A stretch of DNA of 64,000 nucleotides from Phoronis australis (lineage: Eukaryota; Phoronida; Phoronidae): assembly GCA_002633005.1 (NCBI GenBank), contig NMRA01000314.1:158898-222897 (forward strand). The letters run 5' to 3'. Position numbers and translations under genes: made by a program. Of the stretch, positions 23,800 through 36,099 are shown piece after piece. Every line of letters begins with the position of its first letter. The stretch's first letter is position 1. The notes beneath the pieces were generated by a model. The model saw only the letters and a list, made by a program, of their open reading frames with translations. It had not been told where the DNA came from and ran no database searches.

Positions 23800-23950
23800 T
23801 TTTTCATCACTTCAGTTTTTCAACTTTGTAAATTTATTGTGATTTGTTGTCTTTGCCAGTTCATTTGTACCTTACTTATACTTATATTCTTTGCGGACCC
23901 AAGTGGTCAATAAATTACTACTACAACTACTGTCACTGCCACTGCTACTG
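23800..23950 (+). mobile_element. Probable LINE 3' tail
   Basis: GGACCCAAGTGGTCAATAAA is followed by an ACT-rich trinucleotide run (23930-23957). This is the form of a CR1-like 3' UTR with a simple-repeat tail. No coding part is attached. Confidence 0.4.
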
Positions 23951-24261
23951 TTACTAAACGTGACAGCAAATAGAATTGTCTCGAAACAGGGGACAGAGTA
24001 GGGAGAATTGATTGTTCATCTCATGTCCCACTATATGCGGATGTCGATAGCCAAGACTTAGAAATCTCACATTTACCTATTTGCAGCGTAACATTTTGTT
24101 AGTATTGGAAATTGGTGATTTTAATTGTGTCATTTGAGTAGTTTTAACTCACTTCGCTCTGCAAAATGCCCGTGAAACGCTGTGACGGAATTTGCTACAG
24201 TGACTTGAGATACAGCGACCGGGACAGCACGGGGTCTAACTTAGCTGAACACACAGTGTAT

Positions 24262-25117
24262 CCAGTCTGTATGAAGACTGTCGTCAAAATTTTTGTGACA
24301 ACTACGCATCAGCAAAATTTGTTCTGAAATTCGGTTTTTCGGTATCGAAATTCTGAAAACTTATAATGAAGTGAAATCTGTTCCAATAATTTGTTGTGAC
24401 GTATACGCAACCTCGTGAAAGAACAACTGTTGATTGAAGAATCGGGGAAAAAAGAAACTGGCCAATAGGTGACCCGATATTTCATGGCGCCGAAAGCCAA
24501 CGCAGGAGGTCGCTCCACAAATTTAGCAGCAGAATAACGGTAGAACGCCATTTTTCCAACACCGTTAAATAACTTAGTTTGCTCAAGGAAGACTGTAGTT
24601 TTTAATGACACTAATTTTGTGTCCGTTTTTATCTTACCACTTTTTTACCCATCGGTGCAAAGCTGTATATTTAATATATAGCTTTAATCCAAGGCTACTA
24701 TAACCCACAGGCGCTTGAGTTTATCTGTTCCTCGATCGCAAATGACGTCACTCAATACTACGAAAACATGTTTCTTATATATGGTTATGAGTCATCGGTA
24801 AATTCGAGCGCCTGTGCTAGAACCACTGAGTGTTAGGCTCTGTTATACCCCGAACTTTACCATAGACTATGCTTTCACACATCCCGGGTTGTTCTGCACC
24901 TCACTTTGTTGTGAAATTTATATCAACATGTAGAGCTAACGAATGGCGGGGGTGGGAGTCAACCGACACTCACCTTGCCCGTTGCAGATGTTTAAGTGAA
25001 AAACAATCTAATAAAAGTCATTTTCTTGCATGATTCTCCTCCTTTAAACACTCAGTGGTACCTTGCAGTATTTTGACGATAGTCTTTATACAGCTAGATG
25101 GCTGGCTAGGAAACTGT
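24262..25117. mobile_element. Inverted-repeat-ended repeat, X-Y order
   Basis: Left GTATGAAGACTGTCGTCAAAAT and right ATTTTGACGATAGTCTTTATAC form inverted ends. Block X (24300-24690) and block Y (24830-25060) both recur at 31640-32350, but there in the order Y then X. No coding capacity is seen. Confidence 0.5.
24706..24816. mobile_element. 111-bp inverted-repeat element between X and Y
   Basis: The ends CACAGGCGCTTGAGTTTA and TAAATTCGAGCGCCTGTG are inverted repeats with two mismatches. It is not present next to the second X block near 32350. Confidence 0.5.
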
Positions 25118-25413
25118 TCCATGAGCGGCTGCCAATGACCTGTTCTACTAAACTTAGGGAGAGTGCACGTTAATGCGTATACACATAATTTCACATTTTT
25201 ATTATTTGCTTTCTGTCCTATACTCGTTTATAATATACTACACGTATTTTCAAAGTGTATTTACTGAAGAAATTGGATATTCGTGGCCTTCTCGCACTCT
25301 CCCAAAAAATAGCTTGAATCTGCCATTCGCCGAAGAGCAGACGAGGCGATTACACTCTGCCGGAAACGAGATGGTTTATATAGTCGGTGGGTCTTTGATT
25401 TGATTTGGTCGCG

Positions 25414-25438
25414 TTTTTTTTTTTTTTTTTTTTTTTTT
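25414..25438. repeat. Poly-T tract
   Basis: Uninterrupted T run of more than 20 bases, possibly a retroposon tail on the - strand. Confidence 0.85.
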
Positions 25439-27754
25439 GGCTTTCAAGCTTGCCGAATCGACTCTCTTAATTGCAAAGAATAGACAACTATGCGCAAAGG
25501 TTTCTGGGGAAAATGTTGGTGTTAGCAGGAGATTCGCAGCAACCCACCTGTAGGCTTAGTACTGTGTATGGGTGCGATAACCAGAGCAACCAAAAGAACA
25601 GTTACAAGTATGTTCAAATCGAGTTATAAATGTTGACTATCACTTGCAGACGTAGAAGTGTAATAGCATAAGAAATTATACCAAGATCATCAAATTTCAG
25701 CAATAAGATATGTAAATGTAGTGTGGTGTAGAAAAATGCACTTCGCCACAATACGAAAATCGTTTCTTACGTGAACAAATACCCCAATGTTTACAAAAAC
25801 TATTCAGATATTCCTCAAATGTATAACAAAATAGATATAAAGAACTCGAGCCAACTGAAAATAAGGTTTTATTCGAAATAGTATCAAAATTTCTGTTTAA
25901 TATTAAATCTCTTTGTGGGAGTCGATAAAATTGTGGGCATGTAAAATAACTTATTGTGTATGGAAATGATTTATTTACATTCGTATTCATATGTCATTGT
26001 AATCTTATGTATTTGTGTATAATAACTGTATATAGATTTCTTTGTATGTATTTAATAACGATACAATGCTTCTTGGCGCTCTCTGGGTATGTATATTTAT
26101 TGTTCTGAATATTTCATAATAAACATTTATAAAAAAGCATTGACAAGTGTAGAATATTCACTGCATTCTGGGAGCCAAATGGCAGGTCATCAGTTTCAAG
26201 GATTGTTTTACTCAAATGGTTCGCGTATAGCCGCAAGCACTTGATTTTGAACTTAGATGTAGCTTCGATCGTAAAAATAAAACGTACATATAAGTGATGG
26301 AATTTTGTAAGAAATGAAGACATTTTAGAGTGATTTCCATTTTGATAGTTCAGTGACTCCCGCCTTTTCTGCAAGACTAGTTAAATATTTTAAGTCAGTT
26401 TTCAATAGTTAGCAAGCTGGCATTCTGTTATTGGATATCGCAAGCTTCAATCCGTACCAATCAATAAATTCACAAAGTTGTGAAAAAAGGCAAATATGTG
26501 AGCCAAAGAGTCGTCACTTTCTGCAATATCGGACCTTCGAACTATCAAACAAACCTCCAACTAATTTTTGCTTTTTGTGTACGGTAAATGGTACATCTAT
26601 ATCTCTAAGATATGTTTTGAGCCCAAGAACATCGAATGAATTTAGCTTGTTCGTTGACTGGTCGTCTGCCAGTACGCTATTCCAACAGTGAACTCCAAAA
26701 TGCTACCCATACTGCTTTACATGACCAGTGGCGCCACCCTAGCGAATGATTTAAAGGTCTACTATGGTGCCAAATGACTACTTTTATCTAGATGCATGTA
26801 TTGATGAAAACATTAGCGTACGGTGTCATAGCACACCTCAGTCGTTAATTAAATAGGCCTTTTACAATACGAACCCCATTTAGCGCCAAAAAAATCTTGA
26901 GACGGCGCTTGCACCAATCAAAGCCTATGACATCATCGACACAAACAAATTTGGCTTTCACTGTGTCTCCATGTTATTGCAATCGTCAATGACTGTCGGT
27001 TTATTTTAGTACAAAATACGTGGAAGCATAGACTATAGTACATGGTTGTCTATAATCTATGGAGGAAATCAAGAAAACGCATTAATTGTTGATTTCATGT
27101 CAGTTAATATACAAATTGATCAAAATCATTACCTTTAATCTTTTTTTATTTAATTAATTAGCACACATTCTAATATGAGCTCCTATGGGAATCCCTGAGC
27201 AGATGACTGGGGTCACCTAAACAATTGAAAAAACAAAACGCTTCGTCCGATTTGTTATCAGGCAATTTCTCACTGTTTATTATGAAGCTTAGTTTACTTG
27301 ATACAAACCTTTTGATGTTAGAAACTTAGCATTCATTTCTCTTTGAAGCCAAAGGTGTGAACGCTGCGCGATTCCGATGCAGGCCTTAGTCGAATGTGTG
27401 TCCCGTATTGGAATCGGCCGAAAACAGGCCGTTTAATTTGGTGCAAGATATTAATATTACGTGGAAACGCGACAACATATATAACCTTGATCTTTTCGTA
27501 TCAAGCAATATTCAAATTCATCGAAAATATTAAAATGAGGAACTAAATTTTCAAAATAATTCGCCTTGAAATCCTTCAACTCGTAGTCGCCGCCATGCGC
27601 AAAGATTAAAAAAATTAATAGCAACACGACGCTGTGAGACTGTAATATATTAAAACTATGAAACGAAGTTTCTAATGCATGAAAATATACCGAATTATAA
27701 AGACTTGTATTCAATTTAACGTTTTAAATTCAATCATAAAATATAGTAGTCAGT

Positions 27755-28560
27755 AGCCCTACCTGTTACTGCCAGTCTTCACGAAGCCAGAGTGTAGCAT
27801 TCAGTCTTCTTCAATTTAAAACCGGTTGGTCGGCGTAGCTCTGCCGACCCGTGCCCCAGATGTTGTCCCTACACATGAGAATGAGTCGTGAGCAGACAAC
27901 TAGAGTAACGAACTGCCGGAGTTCTGGTTTCGGAATTGTGGAAATTTGAAGTAATGAATGAAGGAAGCGAACCTTCGGAGCAGTGGGCCTTCCGGACTAG
28001 TGGAATTTCGGTGTAGTGAGCCTTTGGCATAGTGACATGTAACCTTGGAAATCTTTCCCATCAAGTTTGTTGCTCGTGCGAAGTCTGCAGGGCTGTGCAC
28101 ACTGACTGACAAGAGAAGACTTTCTTCATTGACCAAAGTTGCGGTCCAGGCCTACTTTCCCCAATAAAGCGAGCATGCTCGTCGGGTTTTTTCCGTGCAA
28201 GAAAACACAATTGTTAAATGTCTGGTTTTTTTAACGCGACGGAGGACTACCTATAGTGAACTTACCGTCAGCGTGTACTGAATTTAAAAGTCGGAAACGC
28301 ACACATGTGTATGCATACATGCATGTCAATCCACCAATCCACAATCAAAGTGGACACTGGATGAACATCATATTTACATATTTGACGATCACTTTCAATT
28401 CTAAATTTGAAATTGCCTGCACTTTACCGTACTATGCTAGCCATTATACAGAAATAGCAGAATAACAAACATCAGTTTGTTTCTTAGCTGATTTTAAGTC
28501 ATTCACACCGCACCACTTTTTCGTAGCTCTCTCGCTGCTGTGTAGTTTACTTAGGTCATG
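27755..28560. repeat. Segmental repeat, also at 41680-42370
   Basis: Order and sequence match 41680-42370: GCCAGTCTTCACGAAG, then a run of GAACCTTCGGAGTAGTG-like 16-bp units (27905-28040), GGCTGTGCAC, and GATCACTTTCAATTC to CTCTCTCGCTGCT. It lies inside gene B intron 1. Confidence 0.65.
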
Positions 28561-28649
28561 GGTCTAGAATTCATGCCTACGTGTAGATATCCACTTCTAT
28601 ACTCCTTTGTTACACTTGGTGAAGCCACCACGCGCGTTCAATACTGATG

Positions 28650-29930
28650 AATGACCTTTTCCGCGGGGGTTCCATCATGGTTGTCACGAAGTCTTCATGA
28701 GGAATGGATCAAATCGGCTGCTATATGGAAGCCTTTCTCCATCAATACATATAGAGTCGTTAAACCATAGCTTTTGAAATTCTAATTCTGTCACATTATT
28801 GACGCCATAGTATAAAAGAACTTAAAACGTCCTTCCAAAAAGGGTTTTTAATTTGATGAGAAAGATATTTATAATAGTAGACACCAAATTTTAAAGGTTA
28901 GAAAAATCTGAGAGAAAAGGAATCTAACATGAATTAAGCTCATTAGACTTTGTCGCCTTGGGTTAAAATTTTCCTTACACAGCTACAATTTAAACTTTTT
29001 ATGAAGAAAGTTACATTGGTAAACTTCAATCCACCATATCGTAGTCTTGAATAATAACATTACGGCTCACACGATCAATTTTGCCATTCCAGGCAAACCT
29101 AAAGAACATTTTCCAACTATTTTTAAAAAAGACTATCAGGCGAAGGGATGCTGAGAAAAAGATGTGCCAGTTGGGGTATAATTAAAGGTTTTAAGACTGT
29201 AATCTGACCAGGTACACTCAACAGTCTATTAGAGCAACAAAAATTGTTTTTTAATACTGGCAACTTTCTTAGTGTAATGTAACCCAACCATATTTTTCAA
29301 ACTGGGTGTAAAAGTTATGCCCAAAAGGGAAAAATGTGTTACTTTCCCATGTCAATTTTTTGTTTTGACACAATAACGTGTTCGAAGTTTTGCATAGAGA
29401 GTAACCAAACGTAGACAGTTTTCAAATTTTTTGAAAATTTGGAAAAATGGTCTACTAATGAAAGTGATGAGTTTTCAGAGACATTAAGGACTATAACAGT
29501 ATCATCAGCATATTATAACAGTTAATATTCCTTAGTTTTAAAAACTATTCCTATGCAACATCAATTTTTTCTGAACGATTTACCTAAAACCTCTGCACAT
29601 AACAGATATAATTAAGGAGACAGAGCCTCTCCCTGTCTACAGCTACGGCCAATTGGAAAGAGTTCAGAAAAATGCCACATTGTGTAACACAAAGCTTTGA
29701 ATTTACTAATATTTCATTCCCCTGTCTAATGTTTCCACCAAAGGTAAAAAATAATGTTTTCTGAATAAACCTCAAAGAGACCAAATTGAATGTTATTTCA
29801 AAATCGATTAGTGGCAATAATCCACGGGTATCTTGTTCAATAGTATAGTGCATTACGTCAAACCACAGGTATGCATTTTCTCTAATAAAGCGTCCGGCCA
29901 AAGAGACCTTTTGGTTCTCGTGAATTAGTT
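28650..29930 (-). mobile_element. L1/Tx1-like LINE, reverse transcriptase to C-terminal region, degraded
   Basis: An open frame of 105 codons (29901 to 29584) reads GRFIRENAYLWFDVM...GLLPLIDFEITFNLVS, matching the early palm motifs of L1/Tx1 reverse transcriptases (the aspartate-containing LLxIDFEKAFD motif, with a decayed FEITFN). Further along the - strand an ADDT-like DDTVIV (about 29500) and FAWNGK...GGLK-like segments (about 29080) follow in order, interrupted by stops. This is a non-functional fossil. Confidence 0.75.
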
Positions 29931-31582
29931 AGCTGAAAGCTATTTTCACTTCCCTTTTAATAACACCAGAAAAAAAATTGAAACATGTGTTCAGCAAAGA
30001 AAAAGGTCTCCAATTTTTTAGTTGACCACTAGCTTCATCTTTTTTGGAGTAATTATCCTATACGCGTGATAGTATTGCCATGAAGTACGGTCGTATTGTG
30101 ATATTGAATATGGAAGAAGTACTTTGATAGAGCGAGCAAACCAATGTGACCAAAATTCACCAAGAGAGAAATTTTGCCATATTTTTAAAAATTGAAGTAA
30201 TGCGAGCACTTCACATATTTTTCACTCACCGGTAAATTTTTGTGACTTATAGTAAGGGTCAAAGTTTCAGCTGCTAATTTTTTCGTCAAAAAATTCTGCT
30301 TTCAACCCTGGGTGAACCTTTTTTAATTTTTTTGTCAAAAATATGAGAAAATGTATTTTTTTAATTTACTGTCTTGTCACTCGCACCTGAAAAAATCCTG
30401 AAAGCGTACACTCAATGTCATAATCACCAATCATATCCTAATCCATTCCTCATCAATTTTTTCACTTTATCTCACCATTTCCATTTAGGAACACTTCTAA
30501 AAAGGTAAAATCAGTCATTTTTCAAAAACCATGTTGACCTTTCCAGAGTTCAAACTAAACTCGAACCTGATTGGTCAAATGTTTTTAAAAGAACCAGTCA
30601 AAACTTCTCTAAATTACAAAAAGATGTCCCAAATTGGTAAAAGATTTTCATTGAAATATTATAGAATATTTTTAAAGTTCAATTTAACTTCAGTTTTGGG
30701 GATAGAGTCAGTCTTTTTAATTTTTTTTCAAAAACATTTTTGCTACACTTTTTCTACCTCGTAGTGGCGCTGTGATCAGTTCCAGTTTTAGAAAATTACA
30801 TTTTTTATTAAAGTAATTTTTGAATCAACGCTGTAGAGCATCAAAACATTTTAGAATACAAATATGCTCTTTTTGGAGGGTTACCAACACAACACCAGTG
30901 AGTTCCTATATTATTTGATAGGAATAAAATTGATGTAAAGTTCGTTAAATTTTTAGGGTCCAATTTAATTTTGTTTAATCAAAAATGCCCATTATCATTT
31001 TTTATCATATGATGCGCAACATAAGATTGAGAACACATTGATCTTACTTGGGAAAAAGAATAGTTCACATAACCTCACAGGTTTTTAAATAAATATCTAA
31101 ATACTCTGAAAAAGACTAGGTTTCTGGTTTTTGCTCTTTTTTGAATTAATTTGTTATGCAAATTCCATTTCTTAGAATTTTTTTTAAATCGTTTGGAACA
31201 AAAGAGACATTTTCTCTGAACCACTGTGATTCTTGAAGTGTTCTATCCTTTTCAAGGTAATAAGTTGCTCTCTTTTTCAAAAAATCTCTTATTCAACTTA
31301 GCTTCAGGGGAAAAAAAGTCCTGCCACAAGTCGAAAAAACTAAGTCGATTGTGATTTTTTCAATTGTTTTTGTTCTTGTTCGTGCAAAATATAATAGTTT
31401 GTGGTTTGGTATCGATGCCATGTTGTTAACCTACTTGTAAAGGACTCTCCATTTTGTTTTATCAACACAGTAAGCTATGGATTCCCAAATGTAGTTGTCT
31501 AAACTTGTCATTTTCTGTGGCTTGGAATTTCTGGGTCCTGATTGCTGAAAAAAGGGCAATTTTTGAGGCTCTAAAACTTATG

Positions 31583-32350
31583 TAGCTAGCCAGATAGCTG
31601 TAAGAAGACTGTCGTCAAAATACCGCTAGGTGCCACTGTGTGTATTTCTTCCGTAGACCCCGAAATTGCACACAGCCAGGGTGGTTCTGCTGGTCACCGC
31701 GCCGTGAAACTTGTATCAACATGTAAAGCTAAAGACCGGACGGGTGCATGCAAAATCTGGGAATCAACCGACACTCACCTTGCCCGTTACAGCCGTTTAA
31801 GTGAAAAACAATGCAATAAACGTCATTTTCTTGTGTAACTCACCGCCTTTTCTAATAATGAAAAGTTTGTCGTCGTTTTGAAAACAATGCGCTCGTGTCA
31901 CGCGCTCGCGCCATTCCCTAAATTTTTTGCGACATCTCTCGGGAGATGATGATAGCTTGGCAGCAGCAAATTTCTTCTGAACTTCGGTTTTTCGGTATCA
32001 AAATTCTAAAAACTTATAATGAAGTGAAACCAGTTCCGATAATTTGTTGTGACGTGTACGCAACCTCGTGAAAGAAGAACTGTTTGAAGAATCGGCGAAA
32101 ACATAAACTGGCCAGTAGGTGACGCAATATTTCATGGCGCCGCAAGCCGTCACTAAAGATCGCTCTACAACTTTAGCAGCAGAATAACGGTAGAACGTCA
32201 TTTTTTCCAACACTGTTAAATAATTTAGTTTACTCAAGGAAGACTGTAGTTTCTAATATCACCAATTTTGTGTCAGATTTTATCTTACCACTTTTTTACC
32301 CACACAGGTGCAAAGCTGTATATTTACGTATACAGCTTTGTACCAAGGCT
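31583..32350. mobile_element. Inverted-repeat-ended repeat, Y-X order
   Basis: Begins with GCTGTAAGAAGACTGTCGTC, then block Y (31640-31850) and block X (31960-32350). It closes near a hairpin CAAAGCTGTATA...TATACAGCTTTG (32311-32335). The partner is 24262-25117. Confidence 0.5.
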
Positions 32351-32909
32351 AAAACTTAGTAACTCGAGAACCGCTCAACCGATTTAAAAATTTCAATAAC
32401 TTATATGTCTAGAGCTACCATTTCAGTCTCTCAGGGATCTAAGTTCATTGTCAAAAAATCCCGGGCGCTTAATGGATCCAAGCGGGTACTTTTTTAGAGC
32501 TGTCGCCGTTTCTTTTTTTTTGATGTGAGGCTTTGGAGTGATGTGCACGCGAAAGTTCCTACACTTCAATACAAAATTTTTATTGTTCCGAGAATATCAA
32601 ATTGGTCACTTACTTTGTGACCAATATTCTCACATCAAATATTTATATTCTTCTGGACAATTTTTTTCAAGACCACAGAAATGTTTGTGGGTTTCCCCAT
32701 TTTCAATCCAACAAGCACCGGTACGTACAATAGCACCTTCTAATTCTGATTTCCTCCAGTTGAGAGTTAAACTCACTGCAGAGATTGTTGTTGTTGTGAA
32801 TTATGATGGGTTTGTAATAAATTAACTTGAGATAAAAAGAGGATCTTTTTGCCGGACTGAATTTTTTCCAGGAACATCAATGAATTGTAAAGCCCCCCCC
32901 CCCCCTTGG

Positions 32910-33174
32910 NNNNNNNNNNNNNNNNNNNNNNNNNNNNNNNNNNNNNNNNNNNNNNNNNNNNNNNNNNNNNNNNNNNNNNNNNNNNNNNNNNNNNNNNNNN
33001 NNNNNNNNNNNNNNNNNNNNNNNNNNNNNNNNNNNNNNNNNNNNNNNNNNNNNNNNNNNNNNNNNNNNNNNNNNNNNNNNNNNNNNNNNNNNNNNNNNNN
33101 NNNNNNNNNNNNNNNNNNNNNNNNNNNNNNNNNNNNNNNNNNNNNNNNNNNNNNNNNNNNNNNNNNNNNNNNNN
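32910..33174. other. Assembly gap (265 N)
   Basis: Run of N preceded by a C homopolymer. Apparent open frames through it are meaningless. Confidence 1.
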
Positions 33175-33370
33175 GCAATCTCGTCATTATTGCCAACACG
33201 AAAAACGGATTTGGTCTTTTGGGCATTTGAAGACTATTTTAAATACAACAAATTTGTTACGAACCGAGTGCACAAAATATAAAACGTGTAATAAGCATTA
33301 CAAAAAGAAGTAGGTTTCGCGCACAAACGCTGTGGACCATAAACAAGTAGGTCTCTTAGTATCAGATTAG

Positions 33371-33450
33371 GAGGTAACTCGTGGTGTAGTGGTAAAGTAC
33401 GCGTGCTCTGTCCGCCAGGTCGTGAGTTCGAGTCTGTGGTTTGTGCAGGT
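33371..33450 (+). mobile_element. tRNA-derived SINE head
   Basis: TGGTGTAGTGG (33382-33392) fits the pol III A box and GAGTTCGAGTCT (33424-33435) the B box, at a tRNA-like spacing. Flanking sequence does not form a clean acceptor stem, so this is a tRNA-derived retroposon rather than a tRNA gene. Confidence 0.5.
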
Positions 33451-33539
33451 TTCACTGTTTGCCCCTTCTCCTTTTTTCTTGGATAATACTTCAGGAATCA
33501 AGGAAAATGCTTGAATTGTAGACGAAAAAACAGAAAAAT

Positions 33540-33678
33540 TTTCGGGGCGGGAGGTGGGCAAACCCCCCTCCCGACTTCCCCCCATTCGGTGCTATGCGCA
33601 TCTACAATCGTGGTTTGCGCAAATGCTTACAGAAAAAAATGTTGGGCCCCCCTTGTGATATCCTAGATCCGCCACTGA
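33540..33678 (-). mobile_element. hAT-like terminal fragment
   Basis: Read on the - strand it begins CAGTGGCGGATCTAGGA, followed by a G/C-rich block, the form of many hAT termini. The second end is not found. Confidence 0.4.
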
Positions 33679-33789
33679 AAAGCTCTGATTTTCATCAGAA
33701 GATGTCTAAGAAAGCATTGTCCTCAGTAGTGAAAGTCGTTTCCAATTTTGCCAAAATTGTAAAATTGGACTGCATATTCCTTTTTGGCT

Positions 33790-34560
33790 TCAACCAGATT
33801 TTTTTACTTCGTGCACATATTCAAAACCTCGCAAAATTGATGAATTAAATTTCCAGAAACCCTTCCCTGTTGAAAAGTAATTCAATTTTATTTTCATTTC
33901 TATTATTAAATGATTATACCGAGGAATTATGTTGGTCTTACTAATAAGAGATAATAGCTCAGACGATATTGAAAAGAAGTCTAGCTTTGCCATTTTAACA
34001 GGAGTGGATCTATGCCAAATGTAGACAACTTCGTTTGGAGAAAATACATGCCAGGGGTCTACCAAGTTCCAAGCGACTTCCATTGACTGACTGAGTTTCT
34101 TGCGTTGAGGTTATTGACAGAATAATAGTTAAAACAGTCCTTTTCTTATACAGGATTCAAATCGTGAAATCTGCAACCAGGTTCAAAAGGTTTTGTTAAT
34201 ATTACTATAAAATTCTGCATTATCTGCACTTGGACCATAAATATTTATTAATGCCGCTCTATATCTAGCCATTAATTCTAATACCCATGTTATCAAATTC
34301 ACATTCTCATCAGTGGAACGGCTTTTCAGTTTATATTCAAAATTATTGCCTGAAGCACAAATGAGATGAAAACCCCACTGTGCACGAATACGACGGACAT
34401 CTTTCTTGAAAAGTGATTGTTTTGTAAACAGTTCATGGCGGCTTGTTTTTCACGAAGGAATTTGAAAACATCTTTCCTTTTTTGAAAGTTCTGTAGACCT
34501 CCGCAATTTGCACCGAGAATGGTAATACTGTATTTGTCATTTCAACTCATAAACAAATAA
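33790..34560 (-). mobile_element. L1/Tx1-like LINE endonuclease fragment, degraded
   Basis: On the - strand, a start segment NCGGLQNFQKRKDVFKFLREK lies near 34500. The 97-codon frame (34083 to 33790) gives WNLVDPWHVFSPNEVVYIWH...KLDFF and GKGFWKFNSSIL. These are the N-terminal, WR..P...YTW and GxGxWKxNxSLL landmarks of the apurinic-type endonuclease domain in L1/Tx1 ORF2. The catalytic region between them is disrupted. Confidence 0.7.
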
Positions 34561-35763
34561 AAATGATACTCAGATAGCTCCAGACATGTGAATGCAACAC
34601 TGTACTTGACAGAACTTCAAAGAGACAGTTACATAACATTAGCATTGTGCCGCTGTCCTCCTTTGCCAATGAATGACAGTGCACTGGGTACTCAAACGCT
34701 ATAAGAAATCAAATTTTAAGAAAACCACAACATGGAAGAAACACCGTTTACATGGTGAAGGCTGACAACCAGCCATTTACATGCAAATATACATCTTCAA
34801 AAATTGTTTTTACCAGAATGCAATTCGAGTAAAAGACCAGAACGAATGTTATGCACATGTAGAGTTGTCTACCAATTTATAAGCCCTGAAATTGGCGCGA
34901 AATTCTTGACTCCCAAAACGTCACTTCCGGAGTAGAGGACGAGTAATTGTTTAAATTACAAGCAGCTGTAATTAATTAAAAGTATGTCTGGGATAATCTT
35001 GCTAACAATGACATGAAAATGGTTGCCTTTGCCTTTAAATATATTTTGGATATGTGCATCAAAGAAGAGCGTTAGAGGATGCACGTCTATTGTCAGGTAC
35101 AGTGTACATGGAGTCATCGATTATATTGATGGAGAAGCCCCTCCCTGTGCTGTGTAATGAATTTCAATCTACACATATAGTTATGCCTGCCTAGCCATTT
35201 TTTATTCTGTATTTCAGTTCTGCTTCCTTTGTAATGTGTTTTTTCTTACAGTATAATATCATACATAACGTATTCATTCGTCTTCTTTTTTTCCTTTGCA
35301 GTGCCAGCCATGTTAAAGTTTAGGTTACATCATTCTTAATATGTGCTTTATTTTAGTTTCTCCCGTTATTGCGTCGGTAGTTTATATTGTAACCCCTAGG
35401 TATTTGTATCCTGTACGTGTACACATTTTGTTGATACTCAATGTAGGTTGATGTTTGGCTCATGTAGTGAGTTAAATTGTTGAAACGAATACTTAATTTA
35501 TTTTTTACTAACTTCATGTGTAGATATAGGTGGGTTTCATGTAAGCGGCTCCTTAGCCTTTTGAAAGTCTCCTTGTTTTGTCTTGTTTTGATATTTCTAA
35601 AGTAATCAATGACTATTATACATATAGTCTTAGTAAAACCTCAGTTTAGTTGTTTACCTTCGACTACTACAAGTTCCACTCTTGTCACTTTAAATTACGC
35701 TTAACAACTAGGAACAACTTGTGTAGGCTTATGACTATTTGTATCATGAATGGCGAAATAAAA

Positions 35764-35795
35764 TAGCTATCTATCTATCTATCTATCTATCTATG
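35764..35795 (+). repeat. (CTAT)n microsatellite
   Basis: About seven ATCT units follow GAAATAAAATAG, so it may be the tail of a LINE-like 3' UTR. Confidence 0.9.
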
Positions 35796-36099
35796 TATGT
35801 ATCTGTAGAGTTCAACTGATCGAGAGTGGAAACAAAATAGGGATTATGCTGCTTATTGCATAATTAAGATCAACAGGTTGATTCCATTATTTTCGGTGCG
35901 TCACGCTACGTCGTTGTATATTGTTTGTTCTCTTTCATCTCTCAACAAAAGATGTCCCGTGTAACCCTTGAAAGATGATAAGGGGGCTATAGTCCGATAT
36001 AACGTTGGCGTATTTTGAGAACCAGCTTCATGCCCGTTATTTAGTGACGAAAACTGGTTCTTAAAATTCGGGCGCGTTATATCATATTAGCTATAAGGG

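Noticed and set aside
25697-25990. 97-codon - strand frame as a LINE C-terminus
   Set aside because: A segment like FTCPQFYRLPQRDL hints at a LINE knuckle region, but too little matches to support the call.
32822-33313. Open frames of 116-135 codons
   Set aside because: They run through the N gap; almost all residues are unknown.
33371-33445. Functional tRNA gene
   Set aside because: A and B boxes are present, but no 7-bp acceptor stem or clear anticodon arm can be drawn.
35764-35795. CRISPR-like or direct-repeat array
   Set aside because: Simple tetranucleotide microsatellite with no spacers.
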